Positions 1-8,454 of a stretch of DNA of 64,000 nucleotides are shown one piece after another. The position numbers and the translations under genes were made by a program. Position 1 is the stretch's first letter. The number at the start of each line of letters is the position of its first letter. The notes under the pieces are model-generated. The model ran no database searches. It was given only the letters and a program-made list of their open reading frames with translations, and was not told the origin of the DNA. The stretch lies in assembly GCF_023078475.1 (NCBI RefSeq), contig NZ_CP095741.1, positions 558,001-622,000 on the forward strand, written 5' to 3'. Origin of the DNA: Luteibacter aegosomaticola. GTDB lineage: Bacteria; Pseudomonadota; Gammaproteobacteria; Xanthomonadales; Rhodanobacteraceae.

Positions 1-1
1 C

Positions 2-2158
2 GTTGGAGCCATTCTGTTTGATGAATTCCACGAGCGTCACCTCGCCGGCGACCTGGGCGCGGCGCTCGCACTGGATGTGCACGCCAGCCTCCGTCCCGAT
101 CTGCGGCTGGTCGTGATGTCCGCGACGCTCGATGGCGAGCGCATCGCGCGCTGGCTCGATGCACCACGCATCACCAGCCCCGGCCGGAGCTACCCGGTGG
201 ACGTGCAGTATCCGCCCGCACGCACGCAGGAGACGGTGGAGCAGCACCTGGCGCGTACCGTGCAGTTGGCGCTGCGGGAGAACGACGGTGATGTGTTGGC
301 GTTCCTTCCCGGGCGCCGCGAGATCGAGCGCGCACGCGGGATGCTGGAGCGCCTGGATGGCGATGTTGAAGTCGTCGCCCTGCACGGCGAGCTCTCACTC
401 GCGGAGCAGCAACTGGCCCTCGCCCCGGCGGAGCCCGGCACGCGTCGCGTCGTGCTCGCCACGAACGTGGCCGAGTCGAGCGTGACCTTGCCAGGCATTC
501 GCGCCGTGGTGGATAGCGGGCTCGCGCGTGAGCCGCGCTTCGATCCACCGTCAGGCTTCACCCGGCTGGAGACGGTGGTCATCTCGCAGGCGTCGGCCGA
601 CCAGCGCGCGGGCCGCGCGGGGCGCGTCGCGGCGGGCCGCGCCTACCGGCTGTGGCCCCAAAGCCGCCGTCTCGAACCGTCGCGCATGGCGGAGATCGAG
701 CAGGCGGAGCTTTCCGGCCTGGCGCTGGAGCTTGCCGGGTGGGGTAGCGCGACGCTTCCGTGGCTCGACCCGCCACCGGCCGGTGCCCTTGGCCAGGCAC
801 GCGATCTGTTGCGCCGGTTGGGTGCGCTCGATGAGGACGCCAACCTCACCGCGCTCGGCCGCGAGATGCTCGCGCTAGGCGCGGCGCCCCGGCTGGGCGC
901 CGCTGCGATGCGCGCACACGCCACCCAGCGCCCCCTGGTGGCAGACCTGCTGGCACTGGCCGAGGCGCGTTCACCGCTGCGTGGTGAGGCATCACGCAAC
1001 GATGATTTCCGGCAGCGGGTGCACGCGTTGCACCTCTGGCGTGATGGTGGCGCGCGCGGTGCGCGGATTGGCTCCGCGGACGCCGGCGCGCTGGTGGCCA
1101 TCGACAAGGCCGCCTCGGGCTGGCGCCGCCGCCTGGAGGCGCGTAGCGCCGCGAGTGGCGTGCCCGACGCCCACGCCGTGGGTGATCTTCTGGCGCATGC
1201 CTTCCCGGACCGCGTGGCGAAGCGTGACGACACGCAGTCCATGCGCTACCAGCTGGCTAGTGGTCGCGGCGCACGTCTACACGAAAACAGCGCGTTGCAT
1301 GGCGAGCCCTGGCTCGTCGTGATCGATCTGCGGCTGGAAGCACGCGATAGCCTGATCTTCGCGGCCGCGCCGCTCGACCCCGATGTCCTCGAGCGCGAGC
1401 ACGGCGATCGCTTCGTCACCGAACGCGTACTGCGTTGGGACGACGATCGCCAGATCGCCGAAGCGTTCGAGGAGCGGCGCTTTGATGCGTTGGTGATCTC
1501 GCGCAAAGCCGTGCCGGTCGATGGAGCGGATGCACTTCCGGTACTGCTTGCCGCGATTCGTGCACGTGGCATTCATGCGTTGCCGTGGACGGATCACGCG
1601 CGGCGGCTGCGGGCACGCATGGGAGCGTTGAGGACATGGCGCCCCGAACTCAGCTTGCCTGACGTCAGCGACGATGCACTCGCGCACACGCTGGCCGACT
1701 GGCTTGGGCCCTACCTCTCGGGCAAGCGTAGGCTTGACGCCATCCAACCGTCAGATTTATCCGACGCGTTGTCAGCGATGCTTGACTATGATCAGCGGCG
1801 CGCACTCGATGCGCACGCACCGGAAGAGCTGGTCGTCCCCAGTGGCATGAGTCGCCGCCTCGAATACGGAGCGCGCGATGACGAACCTGGTGCGGCGCCC
1901 GTCCTGGCGGTCAAGCTGCAGGAGCTGTTTGGCCTTGCGGATACCCCACGTGTCGGCGATGGCCGCATTCCCGTGATGCTTCACCTGCTTTCGCCCGCGG
2001 GCAGGCCGATCCAGGTGACGCAGGATCTCTCGGGTTTCTGGAACCGTACGTACCCCGAGGTGAAGAAGGAACTGAAGGGGCGCTATCCCAAGCATCCCTG
2101 GCCCGATGACCCGTGGACGGCTGCCGCCACGCACCGTGCGAAGCCACGCGGTACCTGA
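2..2158 (+). CDS. hrpB: ATP-dependent RNA helicase HrpB, 3' part (5' end outside window)
   Basis: DExH-box helicase of the HrpA/HrpB family. The frame is open from base 2, so the first part of the protein lies upstream of the window. The DEFH box (motif II) is within the first few codons, followed by the SAT motif (VMSATLDGERIA). Motif VI (QRAGRAGR) lies about 200 residues in, then the helicase-associated and HrpB C-terminal domains, ending at the TGA at 2156-2158. About 718 codons are present of a family size near 830, so the lost part is roughly the P-loop and motif I region. HrpB is a cytoplasmic putative RNA helicase of poorly known substrate. There is no sign of a frameshift. Family assignment is very secure. 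Confidence 0.95.
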   Translation, partial: VGAILFDEFHERHLAGDLGAALALDVHASLRPDLRLVVMSATLDGERIARWLDAPRITSPGRSYPVDVQYPPARTQETVEQHLARTVQLALRENDGDVLAFLPGRREIERARGMLERLDGDVEVVALHGELSLAEQQLALAPAEPGTRRVVLATNVAESSVTLPGIRAVVDSGLAREPRFDPPSGFTRLETVVISQASADQRAGRAGRVAAGRAYRLWPQSRRLEPSRMAEIEQAELSGLALELAGWGSATLPWLDPPPAGALGQARDLLRRLGALDEDANLTALGREMLALGAAPRLGAAAMRAHATQRPLVADLLALAEARSPLRGEASRNDDFRQRVHALHLWRDGGARGARIGSADAGALVAIDKAASGWRRRLEARSAASGVPDAHAVGDLLAHAFPDRVAKRDDTQSMRYQLASGRGARLHENSALHGEPWLVVIDLRLEARDSLIFAAAPLDPDVLEREHGDRFVTERVLRWDDDRQIAEAFEERRFDALVISRKAVPVDGADALPVLLAAIRARGIHALPWTDHARRLRARMGALRTWRPELSLPDVSDDALAHTLADWLGPYLSGKRRLDAIQPSDLSDALSAMLDYDQRRALDAHAPEELVVPSGMSRRLEYGARDDEPGAAPVLAVKLQELFGLADTPRVGDGRIPVMLHLLSPAGRPIQVTQDLSGFWNRTYPEVKKELKGRYPKHPWPDDPWTAAATHRAKPRGT

Positions 2159-2314
2159 GTCATTCCGCGTTTGTCCATAAGGGTTCGCTGACGACGGGCC
2201 GGATTTGTCTGACGCTGGTCAGCAGCATGCGCTGGCATCGGTTTGCGCGGCGACATCTTCCAATGTGCGGACCACCGGCATGGCGCCGGTGGTCACGACA
2301 CATAAGGAAGTGCC
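2159..2314 (+). promoter_or_regulatory. Upstream region of the plus-strand A-B array, with a 10-bp hairpin
   Basis: This 156-bp gap must hold the promoter of the three-pair plus-strand operon. A perfect inverted repeat (GACCACCGGC, 5-nt loop, GCCGGTGGTC) spans 2270-2294 and ends 10 nt before the ribosome-binding site AGGAAG (2305-2310) of the first gene. No T-run follows, so it is a poor intrinsic terminator for hrpB. It would sit in the 5' leader of the A-B mRNA or act as a protein-binding palindrome. A second short inverted repeat, CTGAC-GCTG-GTCAG, lies near 2210-2223. I cannot place a convincing -35/-10 pair. Confidence 0.5.
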
Positions 2315-3490
2315 ATGCGAAACCCCAAGCTGCGCTACGGCGGCGTTCTGATCGCGCTCGCCATCTCACTTGCACTGCCTGAAACGGCCCGCGCCGATAC
2401 ACGCGTCGGCCCACCTGCGGGCGACATCCTTTCGGCGTGGATCAAGGCACGCCTCACGGAGTCGGCCATCGCCGACGACCTCGTCTCCGACACAGCCGTA
2501 ACGGGCGACATGGTGACGGCCCCCAGCAGTATTTACAGCCGTCTGCGCCACACGCCGTACGCTTTTCGAGGGACGATCTGGCAGCGCGCGCTCTCCGACC
2601 TGTCAACGCAAGGCACGCCGCTTACCCGTCTGGAGGCTACCGAGGCTCTCGCGTGGGACCTTGGTATGACCAACGGCTATCCGCGTATCGGAGAACTCAG
2701 CGATCTGCCGGATCTTGGCGCACCGTGGGCCGGCACCCAACTGGTTAAGGCGGGCGTCTCGGAAGATGTGGCGCGTAAGTCACTCGCGTTGGCGGGGCAT
2801 GGCGCGTTCGCGGTGGCCGCGAACTACGCGGTCGCAGTGCAGATTCTTGTCGAGAAGCTGGCGTGTTACGACCCTGGCCTGTGGGCGGCCCTCGGCTTGC
2901 GTTCCGATGTGCTGGGACGATACATGATGGCCAAATCGCTCGCCGACCTCAGCGACTACGACCTCATCTACCTCGTTCGCCTCTTGCAGACGGCCATGTC
3001 CACGTGGAATGGCGGCGAAATCACCGAACTCGGCCGCCGGCAATTACCTGCGGCGTTGCGTGTCGCCCGCGTGGCGGCCGCCTACAGGGATATGCAGGGC
3101 TACACGGATGATCCTTGCTCGACCGACGGCCAGGCGCGCGTCGGCATTGCCGGCCTCGACCCCGAGCAGGGGCAACCCATGTGCCTGGTCGCCGCCAACG
3201 ACCGCGCGGTGCTCCGCTGGTACCTCGACAAACTGGATGCGCAGGTGGATCCGGATCACAGCAACTTCGTCACTTCACCGGCACTGGCGATGACGCGCTT
3301 CCTTCGGCCTATGCGCCCCTTGTGGCTTGGCGTGCTGGATAAATCGCTGCGAGCCTATGCGTCCCACGTCGAAGTGGTGGAATCCCTTGTCGCTGATGGG
3401 GTCACCGACTCGGACATGAGCAGCGAATCTTCCAGCCGCTATGCCGAGCGTCGTGCATTGTTCCTCTGCAGCAAGGAGTTCGGCGCATGA
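2315..3490 (+). CDS. Exported A-family protein, pair 1 (A1)
   Basis: 391 aa with a Sec-type signal peptide (hydrophobic stretch about 10-21, likely cleavage after ETARA, residue 27). I know no named family for it. It is mostly helical and shares landmarks with four other genes in this array: PPAGDIL near 33-39, AWDLGMT at 113-119, KAGV at 145-148, RVARVAAAY at 249-257, two cysteines (268 and 290) framing NDRAV (295-299), and a Cys about eight residues from the C-terminus. The ATG has a clear AGGAAG site four bases upstream of it. Its stop overlaps the start of the next gene by ATGA, so the pair should be translationally coupled. The signal peptide and paired cysteines suggest a periplasmic or secreted protein. 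Function unknown. Confidence 0.9.
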   Translation: MRNPKLRYGGVLIALAISLALPETARADTRVGPPAGDILSAWIKARLTESAIADDLVSDTAVTGDMVTAPSSIYSRLRHTPYAFRGTIWQRALSDLSTQGTPLTRLEATEALAWDLGMTNGYPRIGELSDLPDLGAPWAGTQLVKAGVSEDVARKSLALAGHGAFAVAANYAVAVQILVEKLACYDPGLWAALGLRSDVLGRYMMAKSLADLSDYDLIYLVRLLQTAMSTWNGGEITELGRRQLPAALRVARVAAAYRDMQGYTDDPCSTDGQARVGIAGLDPEQGQPMCLVAANDRAVLRWYLDKLDAQVDPDHSNFVTSPALAMTRFLRPMRPLWLGVLDKSLRAYASHVEVVESLVADGVTDSDMSSESSSRYAERRALFLCSKEFGA

Positions 3491-4314
3491 TCGCGAAACG
3501 GTTCCTTGTTAGCGTCGTTGCCTGCCTGGTAACCGCGCCTGCGATCGCACATGACTGGCGCGTGCAGTCATTCGGGAGCGATCCGAACAACGTGGTGATG
3601 CCGGCGGTACTTGACGCCTTCCGCTTTTATGCCGAGCCCGCATCCGTGTGGTACCTCGAGCAGCTCAACGGTGCCCTGGTTCCCTATAACAAGTTCATGA
3701 TCTTCCACGGCGAACTATCGCGCGCCACCTACGCGGCGTTCGAGTACACCTTCATGCAGAACGGGAGAAACCGTACCCGGATCTATTACGCGATGTCGGG
3801 ACCGAACGATCCGCGTACCGGGCTGGCGGGCGCGCCGCCCCACTTGTCCTCTTACGTTGTGGAGGATGCCACTCGCGTGTACTCCTTCGCCAGCAGCGCG
3901 GACAGAACGACGCTCATGGCCACGCAGCTGGAAGACGAGCCAAGTTCGGCGATCCACGCACGCGATGCCGAGTTCAAGGCGCTGCGCACGATCGAGCGCG
4001 ATATCCAGCGGCACACGGTGACGCGTGGTGGCACCCTGCACGCATTCATCAGCCAGCCCATGTGCGATTCGTGCGAACACGTCATGCACCGGTTCTCGGA
4101 TATCTATGGCGTCGATATCAACGTGAACCACCTCGAAGGCAACATGAGCGAGTCGTACTACCGCTTTCGTGGCGTGGTGCAAGGCTTCCTCAACACGCTG
4201 CTGGTCCGCGTCCGCGGGGCAGCCAGGCCGGCTCCTGGCACGGGGCAGGGGCCAGGCCCGGGGCCCACGCCGCCACCGCCCGCCGGCATGTGCGCAAGGA
4301 TCTTCGCCGAATGA
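3487..4314 (+). CDS. Exported B-family protein with deaminase-like DAE...CDSC signature, pair 1 (B1)
   Basis: 275 aa with a signal peptide ending about residue 21 (AIAH). The N-terminal half carries the array-wide motif RIYYAMSG (98-105). The C-terminal half carries DAEFKAL (160-166), a Gly-Gly turn (181-182), a short strand, then CDSC (193-196) followed by a helix and YGVDINV. This order (D/S-A-E helix, strand, C-x-x-C helix, strand) resembles the zinc core of deaminase-fold toxin domains (Pfam PF14424-type), recalled from family knowledge and not searched. A Pro/Gly-rich tail leads to a cysteine nine residues from the end. RBS AAGGAG sits 8 bases before the ATG, which overlaps the A1 stop. 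Activity is unproven; a thiol-redox role for CxxC is the alternative. Confidence 0.88.
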   Translation: MIAKRFLVSVVACLVTAPAIAHDWRVQSFGSDPNNVVMPAVLDAFRFYAEPASVWYLEQLNGALVPYNKFMIFHGELSRATYAAFEYTFMQNGRNRTRIYYAMSGPNDPRTGLAGAPPHLSSYVVEDATRVYSFASSADRTTLMATQLEDEPSSAIHARDAEFKALRTIERDIQRHTVTRGGTLHAFISQPMCDSCEHVMHRFSDIYGVDINVNHLEGNMSESYYRFRGVVQGFLNTLLVRVRGAARPAPGTGQGPGPGPTPPPPAGMCARIFAE

Positions 4315-5564
4315 CCTGCGTGCGATGGGTTCTTCGTAATGGCGTTGTCGCCGGTTTCTGCGTGCTCGCCCCTATGGGTGGGCATGCGGCTGCTGCCGGT
4401 CGCTGCGGCACCGACCTTCTTGGCAAGCCCCTGGCATGCGTTGCCGATGATGACGACGACCACGATGAGCCGCGCTATGCGGACGGGGTGTTCTATCCGT
4501 CGCCGCCGGCGGGTGACGTACTGCGCGAATGGACGACGGCTCATCTCATCTATCCGCAGCTCGCCAATGCGCTTTCATCGGATACACGCATGCTCGCCGG
4601 CATGGTGGTTGTTGATGGGCCCTACGTCGTCCTGAACCGGCGAACGAACCTGTTCGGCGATGAGGCCGGCAAGACAGCTCGCACGCTTCTGGAAACGGTG
4701 CTCACGCCCATGAGCCGCGCTGCGGCGGTGACAGCCATGGCCTGGGATCTTGGTCTTACGCCTTCGGTTCCATGGATCACGACGCGCAGGAAGGCGGTTA
4801 CGCTGCCGGCCAATCCACACGCACGCGCCAGCATGATCAAGGCCGGCGTTGAGCCGGGGATCTACCAGCATGCGCGCCGGCTGGTGGCGGATGGGAGCGT
4901 CGTCGTCATGGCGCACGTGGCGCTGGCCATGCAATCGCTCAAGGAGCGGCTTGCGCGGACGCGCGATCCGTCGGCCGTCGCGGTCTCGCAGGGAGTCTTC
5001 GACCGTGTCGCCGCGGCGACGTCAGCGGGCAGCGTGTCCGACAGCGACCTCGCCGCCCTGATGCGTGAGCTGGAAACGGTGTTGGCGGAGTGGCCGGGTG
5101 GTACAGCGTCGGTCCATGGCTTCCGCCAGCTCCCCGGCGTCCTTCGCCTTGCGCGGCTGGCCGCGGCCTATCATGAGGAGCAGCGCCCCGCCGGGGCGGT
5201 GGCGCTATGTGATGGCCACGGCAAGCCCACGGCGGCCGCCACGACGGCGCAATGCATCGATACGGCATCGGATCGTGCGGTTGCGGCGTGGTACGCGGGT
5301 ATGTTTCGGTCGGGCATCACGCACTGGCGTGCCGGCCCGGGGCTGGATGTGGATGGCATCCGCTTCGTCGAGGCGGTCGACAGTGTCTTGCCTTTCTGGG
5401 TTGGCGCGCTATCCACGCAGACCAGGCTGGCACCTGTGTCTACAGAACTGGTGACGCAGTGGGTGGCGACCCACGCACGCGACGCCACGCTGTATCCCGA
5501 GACGGTCACGGAGGCGATGTTCGCCGCGGCCACCCGTAGCCTGTGCCTGGGGAGCGCGCCATGA
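4311..5564 (+). CDS. Exported A-family protein, pair 2 (A2)
   Basis: 417 aa, the longest A copy. The frame is open upstream, but the ATG at 4311 is chosen because it makes the same ATGA overlap with B1 that links the other pairs and is followed by a signal peptide. An Asp/His-rich stretch (DDDDDHDE, about 46-53) after a Cys pair is unique to this copy. Shared landmarks are SPPAGDVL near 64-71, AWDLGLT, KAGVEPGIY, RLARLAAAY, a Cys pair framing SDRAV-AWY, and a Cys six residues from the C-terminus. Exported protein of unknown role, presumed partner of the following B2. Confidence 0.9.
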   Translation: MTCVRWVLRNGVVAGFCVLAPMGGHAAAAGRCGTDLLGKPLACVADDDDDHDEPRYADGVFYPSPPAGDVLREWTTAHLIYPQLANALSSDTRMLAGMVVVDGPYVVLNRRTNLFGDEAGKTARTLLETVLTPMSRAAAVTAMAWDLGLTPSVPWITTRRKAVTLPANPHARASMIKAGVEPGIYQHARRLVADGSVVVMAHVALAMQSLKERLARTRDPSAVAVSQGVFDRVAAATSAGSVSDSDLAALMRELETVLAEWPGGTASVHGFRQLPGVLRLARLAAAYHEEQRPAGAVALCDGHGKPTAAATTAQCIDTASDRAVAAWYAGMFRSGITHWRAGPGLDVDGIRFVEAVDSVLPFWVGALSTQTRLAPVSTELVTQWVATHARDATLYPETVTEAMFAAATRSLCLGSAP

Positions 5565-6364
5565 ACGCGCGCGCTTTCGTGGTGGTGTGCCTCTTCATGC
5601 CCGGCGTAGCGAATGCAGGGAACGTCACCTTCGTGGAGTGGGATGCCGACCCGCACGACACCCTGGTCGGCCCACTTCGCGCGAGCTTTGCCTTGCACGC
5701 GCGTGCCGCGAGCCGCTGGCTGGTCGATGGGACGTGGGAAGCGCCGGTCACGCCCCGTGCCATCCATCTGTTCGCGGAGCAATACATGGACGCAACGTTT
5801 GCGTCGCTGCACTACACCTTCGTGCGCAATGGTCAGGAGCAGACCCGCATCTATCACGCTATGTCGGGTGACGACGCGCCGTGGTCGGTCAAGGGCATGA
5901 CACCTTTGCTCGACTACCGGCTTTATGTGCGACCACGCCGGGGAGAGATTTGGGCGAGGCGTGTCGACGGTGAGACCACCTCGATCGAGAGTTCGCCGCT
6001 GGTCGACGACATGCCGCTGGATATCTACACGGCGTCGGCGGAGTACAAGGCCATGCGTAGCGTCGAACGCGATATCGAAGCGAAGCTCGTGGAGCCCCAG
6101 GGCCAGGCCGTGTTTTTCATCAGCCGGCCATCGTGCAAGGTGTGCGAATCGGCCATCCATTATTTCGCCAGACGCTACGCCTCCGACACGCGGGTGCATC
6201 GGATTGCCGATGCGGGTTCGCCGTTATCCGAGCGGTTCATTCGTGATCGCCGCGCGTTCCTTTCGACGGTCTGGGCCTCGCTGCCGGCTGCATCCGGCAA
6301 GGCGAACTTCGCGTGCCCGGCGGCCATTCCTCCCGCAGCCCCATTTCTGGAAACCAAACGATGA
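5561..6364 (+). CDS. Exported B-family protein with SAE...CKVC signature, pair 2 (B2)
   Basis: 267 aa. The start at 5561 overlaps the A2 stop by ATGA and has GGGGAG 7-8 bases upstream; an in-frame ATG 18 bases earlier lacks a site. The signal peptide is cleaved probably after VANA (19). RIYHAMSG lies at 97-103 and SAEYKAM at 159-165. CKVC lies at 192-195, with acidic E196 as in most copies. It is the only B in which the first residue of the D-A-E triplet is serine, so if this is a zinc site it lacks the usual third ligand. A Cys lies in the tail (NFACP). Function unknown; it may be a divergent or inactive member. Confidence 0.88.
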   Translation: MNARAFVVVCLFMPGVANAGNVTFVEWDADPHDTLVGPLRASFALHARAASRWLVDGTWEAPVTPRAIHLFAEQYMDATFASLHYTFVRNGQEQTRIYHAMSGDDAPWSVKGMTPLLDYRLYVRPRRGEIWARRVDGETTSIESSPLVDDMPLDIYTASAEYKAMRSVERDIEAKLVEPQGQAVFFISRPSCKVCESAIHYFARRYASDTRVHRIADAGSPLSERFIRDRRAFLSTVWASLPAASGKANFACPAAIPPAAPFLETKR

Positions 6365-7560
6365 GTACGCCATTCCCAAGGAAGGCGCGCCGCTGCAGCC
6401 GCCTGTCGCGAACGTTTGCGGCCCTGCTTTGCATCTCCAGCCTGGTTGAGGCATCGGCCGCGGAGCCGCCGCCACCGGGTGACGTCCTCGGCAGCTACAT
6501 GGTTCACCGTGCTCGCTTCGAAGGTAAGGCGATCCGGCTTAGCAACAATGCCACGACGCGCGTTCGCTTCCTCGCTGATCCCACCTCGCCCACCTCGGAG
6601 ATCGATACGTCCCTGCTTCGTCTCGATGGTGAAGCGTGGTACGCGGCGCGCGACCACATGTACCGTGATGAGACGCGGATGAGCCAGGCGGAGGCGGCCA
6701 GTGCCCTCGCGTGGGACTATGGCATGACCAAGGCGGCGCACGCCTGGGAGGTTCCCCGCACCGCGACGTGGCTATCAGTGGGTGCGCTTGCACAGGCCCA
6801 CGCGAAGAAGGCGGGCCTCGACGACGACGTCTTTCTCCGTGCGCGCATCACCATGCCAGGCAGCCTGGTGGCATTGCCCGCCAGTTATGCGGTTGCCGCG
6901 ATGCTGCTGCGGGAGAAGCTGGCGGCGGTTCGGGGTGCGCCGGAGCGAACGGTGCGTGGCCTTGATGATGGCGTCCTGCGGCGCTTCCTTGCGGCGTCGG
7001 GGCCGGCAGACGTGGGTGCCGACGACGCCGTGTACCTCATGGCTGTGCTCGAGGGCGAGATGAACCGCTGGCGCGGTGGGCGTCCCAGCGCGCATAACGC
7101 GCGGCAGCTCCCGGTCATGCTTCGCCTGGCACGCGCGGCGGCGGCCTACAGCGATGACAGGGTCGATCCACGGGCTAGCCCATGCGTATCAACTACCGAC
7201 GGTCGGTGGGTTTCGTCGGGCACCGGATCGGGCTCGGGTGAAGCCGATGCCGGGTATCGGCCCTGCCTGGTCGATTACACCGACCAGGATCTGTTTCGCT
7301 GGTATCGCCGCTTGTACGAAAGAGAGATGCCTCAGCACCCAGGCGCCGGGGCGCATAGCCATCTGCTGGCCGCCATGCGTCTCGTCCATCCCTTGTGGGT
7401 GCCGCCGTTACGTCCCTGGGCTATCTCGGCGGCGGCACACGTCGAGGTTATCCAGCACCTGGCGTTGCGGGGCCACGCACTCGACGCACGCAGCGAGCTC
7501 GCTGATGACATCCTGACCCGGCGCGCTCGCAAGCTGCTCATGGAGGTGCCCAAGCCATGA
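6361..7560 (+). CDS. Exported A-family protein, pair 3 (A3)
   Basis: 399 aa. The start at 6361 overlaps the B2 stop (ATGA); the frame is open 48 bases further upstream but inside B2. Signal peptide followed by EPPPPGDVLGSY. Family landmarks present: AWDYGMT, KAGLDDDVF, RLARAAAAY, and a Cys pair framing TDQDLFRWY. The usual NDRAV here reads TDQDL, and the C-terminal cysteine of the other A proteins is missing (it ends MEVPKP). It is therefore the most divergent of the plus-strand A copies. Unknown function; exported. Confidence 0.9.
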   Translation: MSTPFPRKARRCSRLSRTFAALLCISSLVEASAAEPPPPGDVLGSYMVHRARFEGKAIRLSNNATTRVRFLADPTSPTSEIDTSLLRLDGEAWYAARDHMYRDETRMSQAEAASALAWDYGMTKAAHAWEVPRTATWLSVGALAQAHAKKAGLDDDVFLRARITMPGSLVALPASYAVAAMLLREKLAAVRGAPERTVRGLDDGVLRRFLAASGPADVGADDAVYLMAVLEGEMNRWRGGRPSAHNARQLPVMLRLARAAAAYSDDRVDPRASPCVSTTDGRWVSSGTGSGSGEADAGYRPCLVDYTDQDLFRWYRRLYEREMPQHPGAGAHSHLLAAMRLVHPLWVPPLRPWAISAAAHVEVIQHLALRGHALDARSELADDILTRRARKLLMEVPKP

Positions 7561-8426
7561 GGCTCCGTCACGTACTCAACATCGGGTTGGTTCTCCTCAG
7601 CCTCGTCCCGTGCCCGTCATTTGCGGGCAGTGTCACCCTGCATCCAGAACTGGAGGAAAGCGATGGCAACGACATGGTGGAGACGTGGGTCGATGCCAGC
7701 TACCGCTACCACGCACTGGCCGTATCGCGCTGGTTGCATGCCGCGGAGGGAGCGGAGACGATGACTCGTGCCGATTTCGACCGCTTCGCCAGGCCGTATC
7801 TCACGGGCACGTTCCTCACGGCACGCTATACGTGGGTGGATGAGCGGACGGGCGCGGCTCACTCCAGGATGTACCACGCCGCGAGTGGACCAGAACAGCC
7901 ATGGGTTCCCGGCACCGTATCGCCACCGGGGTCAGCGTTCGTGAGCTATTTTGAATCGAGCCAGGGCCTGGTGCATGCCACGCTGGGCAGCGATGAAGGA
8001 AGTAGTGTCATCCATACCTCGTTGCCTGGTGAACGAAATCCCGACACGCACCGCGCCGATGCCGAGATCCGAATGTTGCGCAGCCTTGAGCGCGACATGC
8101 GCGATGCGACGGCGGGTCGGCGCGGCAGGCTCGATATCTACGTGAGCACCAAGGTCTGTGATTCCTGCGAGATCGCCATTCAGCGATTTGCTGCCGATAG
8201 GGATGTCGACATCCACATCCGGGCTCTATCACGTGACCCCGAGAGTGACATCCGCAGGGCATTCAAACGGCGGCGCAAGGAGCTCATAGATAACCTGCAA
8301 TGCGACCTCGCCCTGCGTAACGTGCCCTCATCAACCCGTTCGGGTTCGAGCTCGCCCGAACCGTTCGACGATTCCTCGCGAAGCGCGGCGTTTGCGGCCG
8401 GGTGCAGCGGCCTTTCTGTTTACTAA
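7557..8426 (+). CDS. Exported B-family protein with DAE...CDSC signature, pair 3 (B3)
   Basis: 289 aa, last gene of the plus-strand array, starting in an ATGA overlap with A3. Signal peptide to about residue 23 (SFAG). It carries the Met-Tyr version of the N-terminal motif (SRMYHAASG, about 103-111), DAEIRML (168-174), and CDSC (201-204) followed by a helix and DVDIHI. The tail is Ser-rich with a final Cys seven residues from the end. 28 bp separate its stop from the stop of the convergent B4 gene, with no recognisable terminator between them. Confidence 0.88.
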   Translation: MRLRHVLNIGLVLLSLVPCPSFAGSVTLHPELEESDGNDMVETWVDASYRYHALAVSRWLHAAEGAETMTRADFDRFARPYLTGTFLTARYTWVDERTGAAHSRMYHAASGPEQPWVPGTVSPPGSAFVSYFESSQGLVHATLGSDEGSSVIHTSLPGERNPDTHRADAEIRMLRSLERDMRDATAGRRGRLDIYVSTKVCDSCEIAIQRFAADRDVDIHIRALSRDPESDIRRAFKRRRKELIDNLQCDLALRNVPSSTRSGSSSPEPFDDSSRSAAFAAGCSGLSVY

Positions 8427-8454
8427 GAAGTGATAGGGCATGACACTGCCGGGT

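Noticed and set aside
2270..2294. Hairpin before A1 taken as the hrpB terminator.
   Set aside because: No T-run follows, it is about 110 bases after the hrpB stop and only 10 before the A1 RBS, so a leader or operator role fits better.
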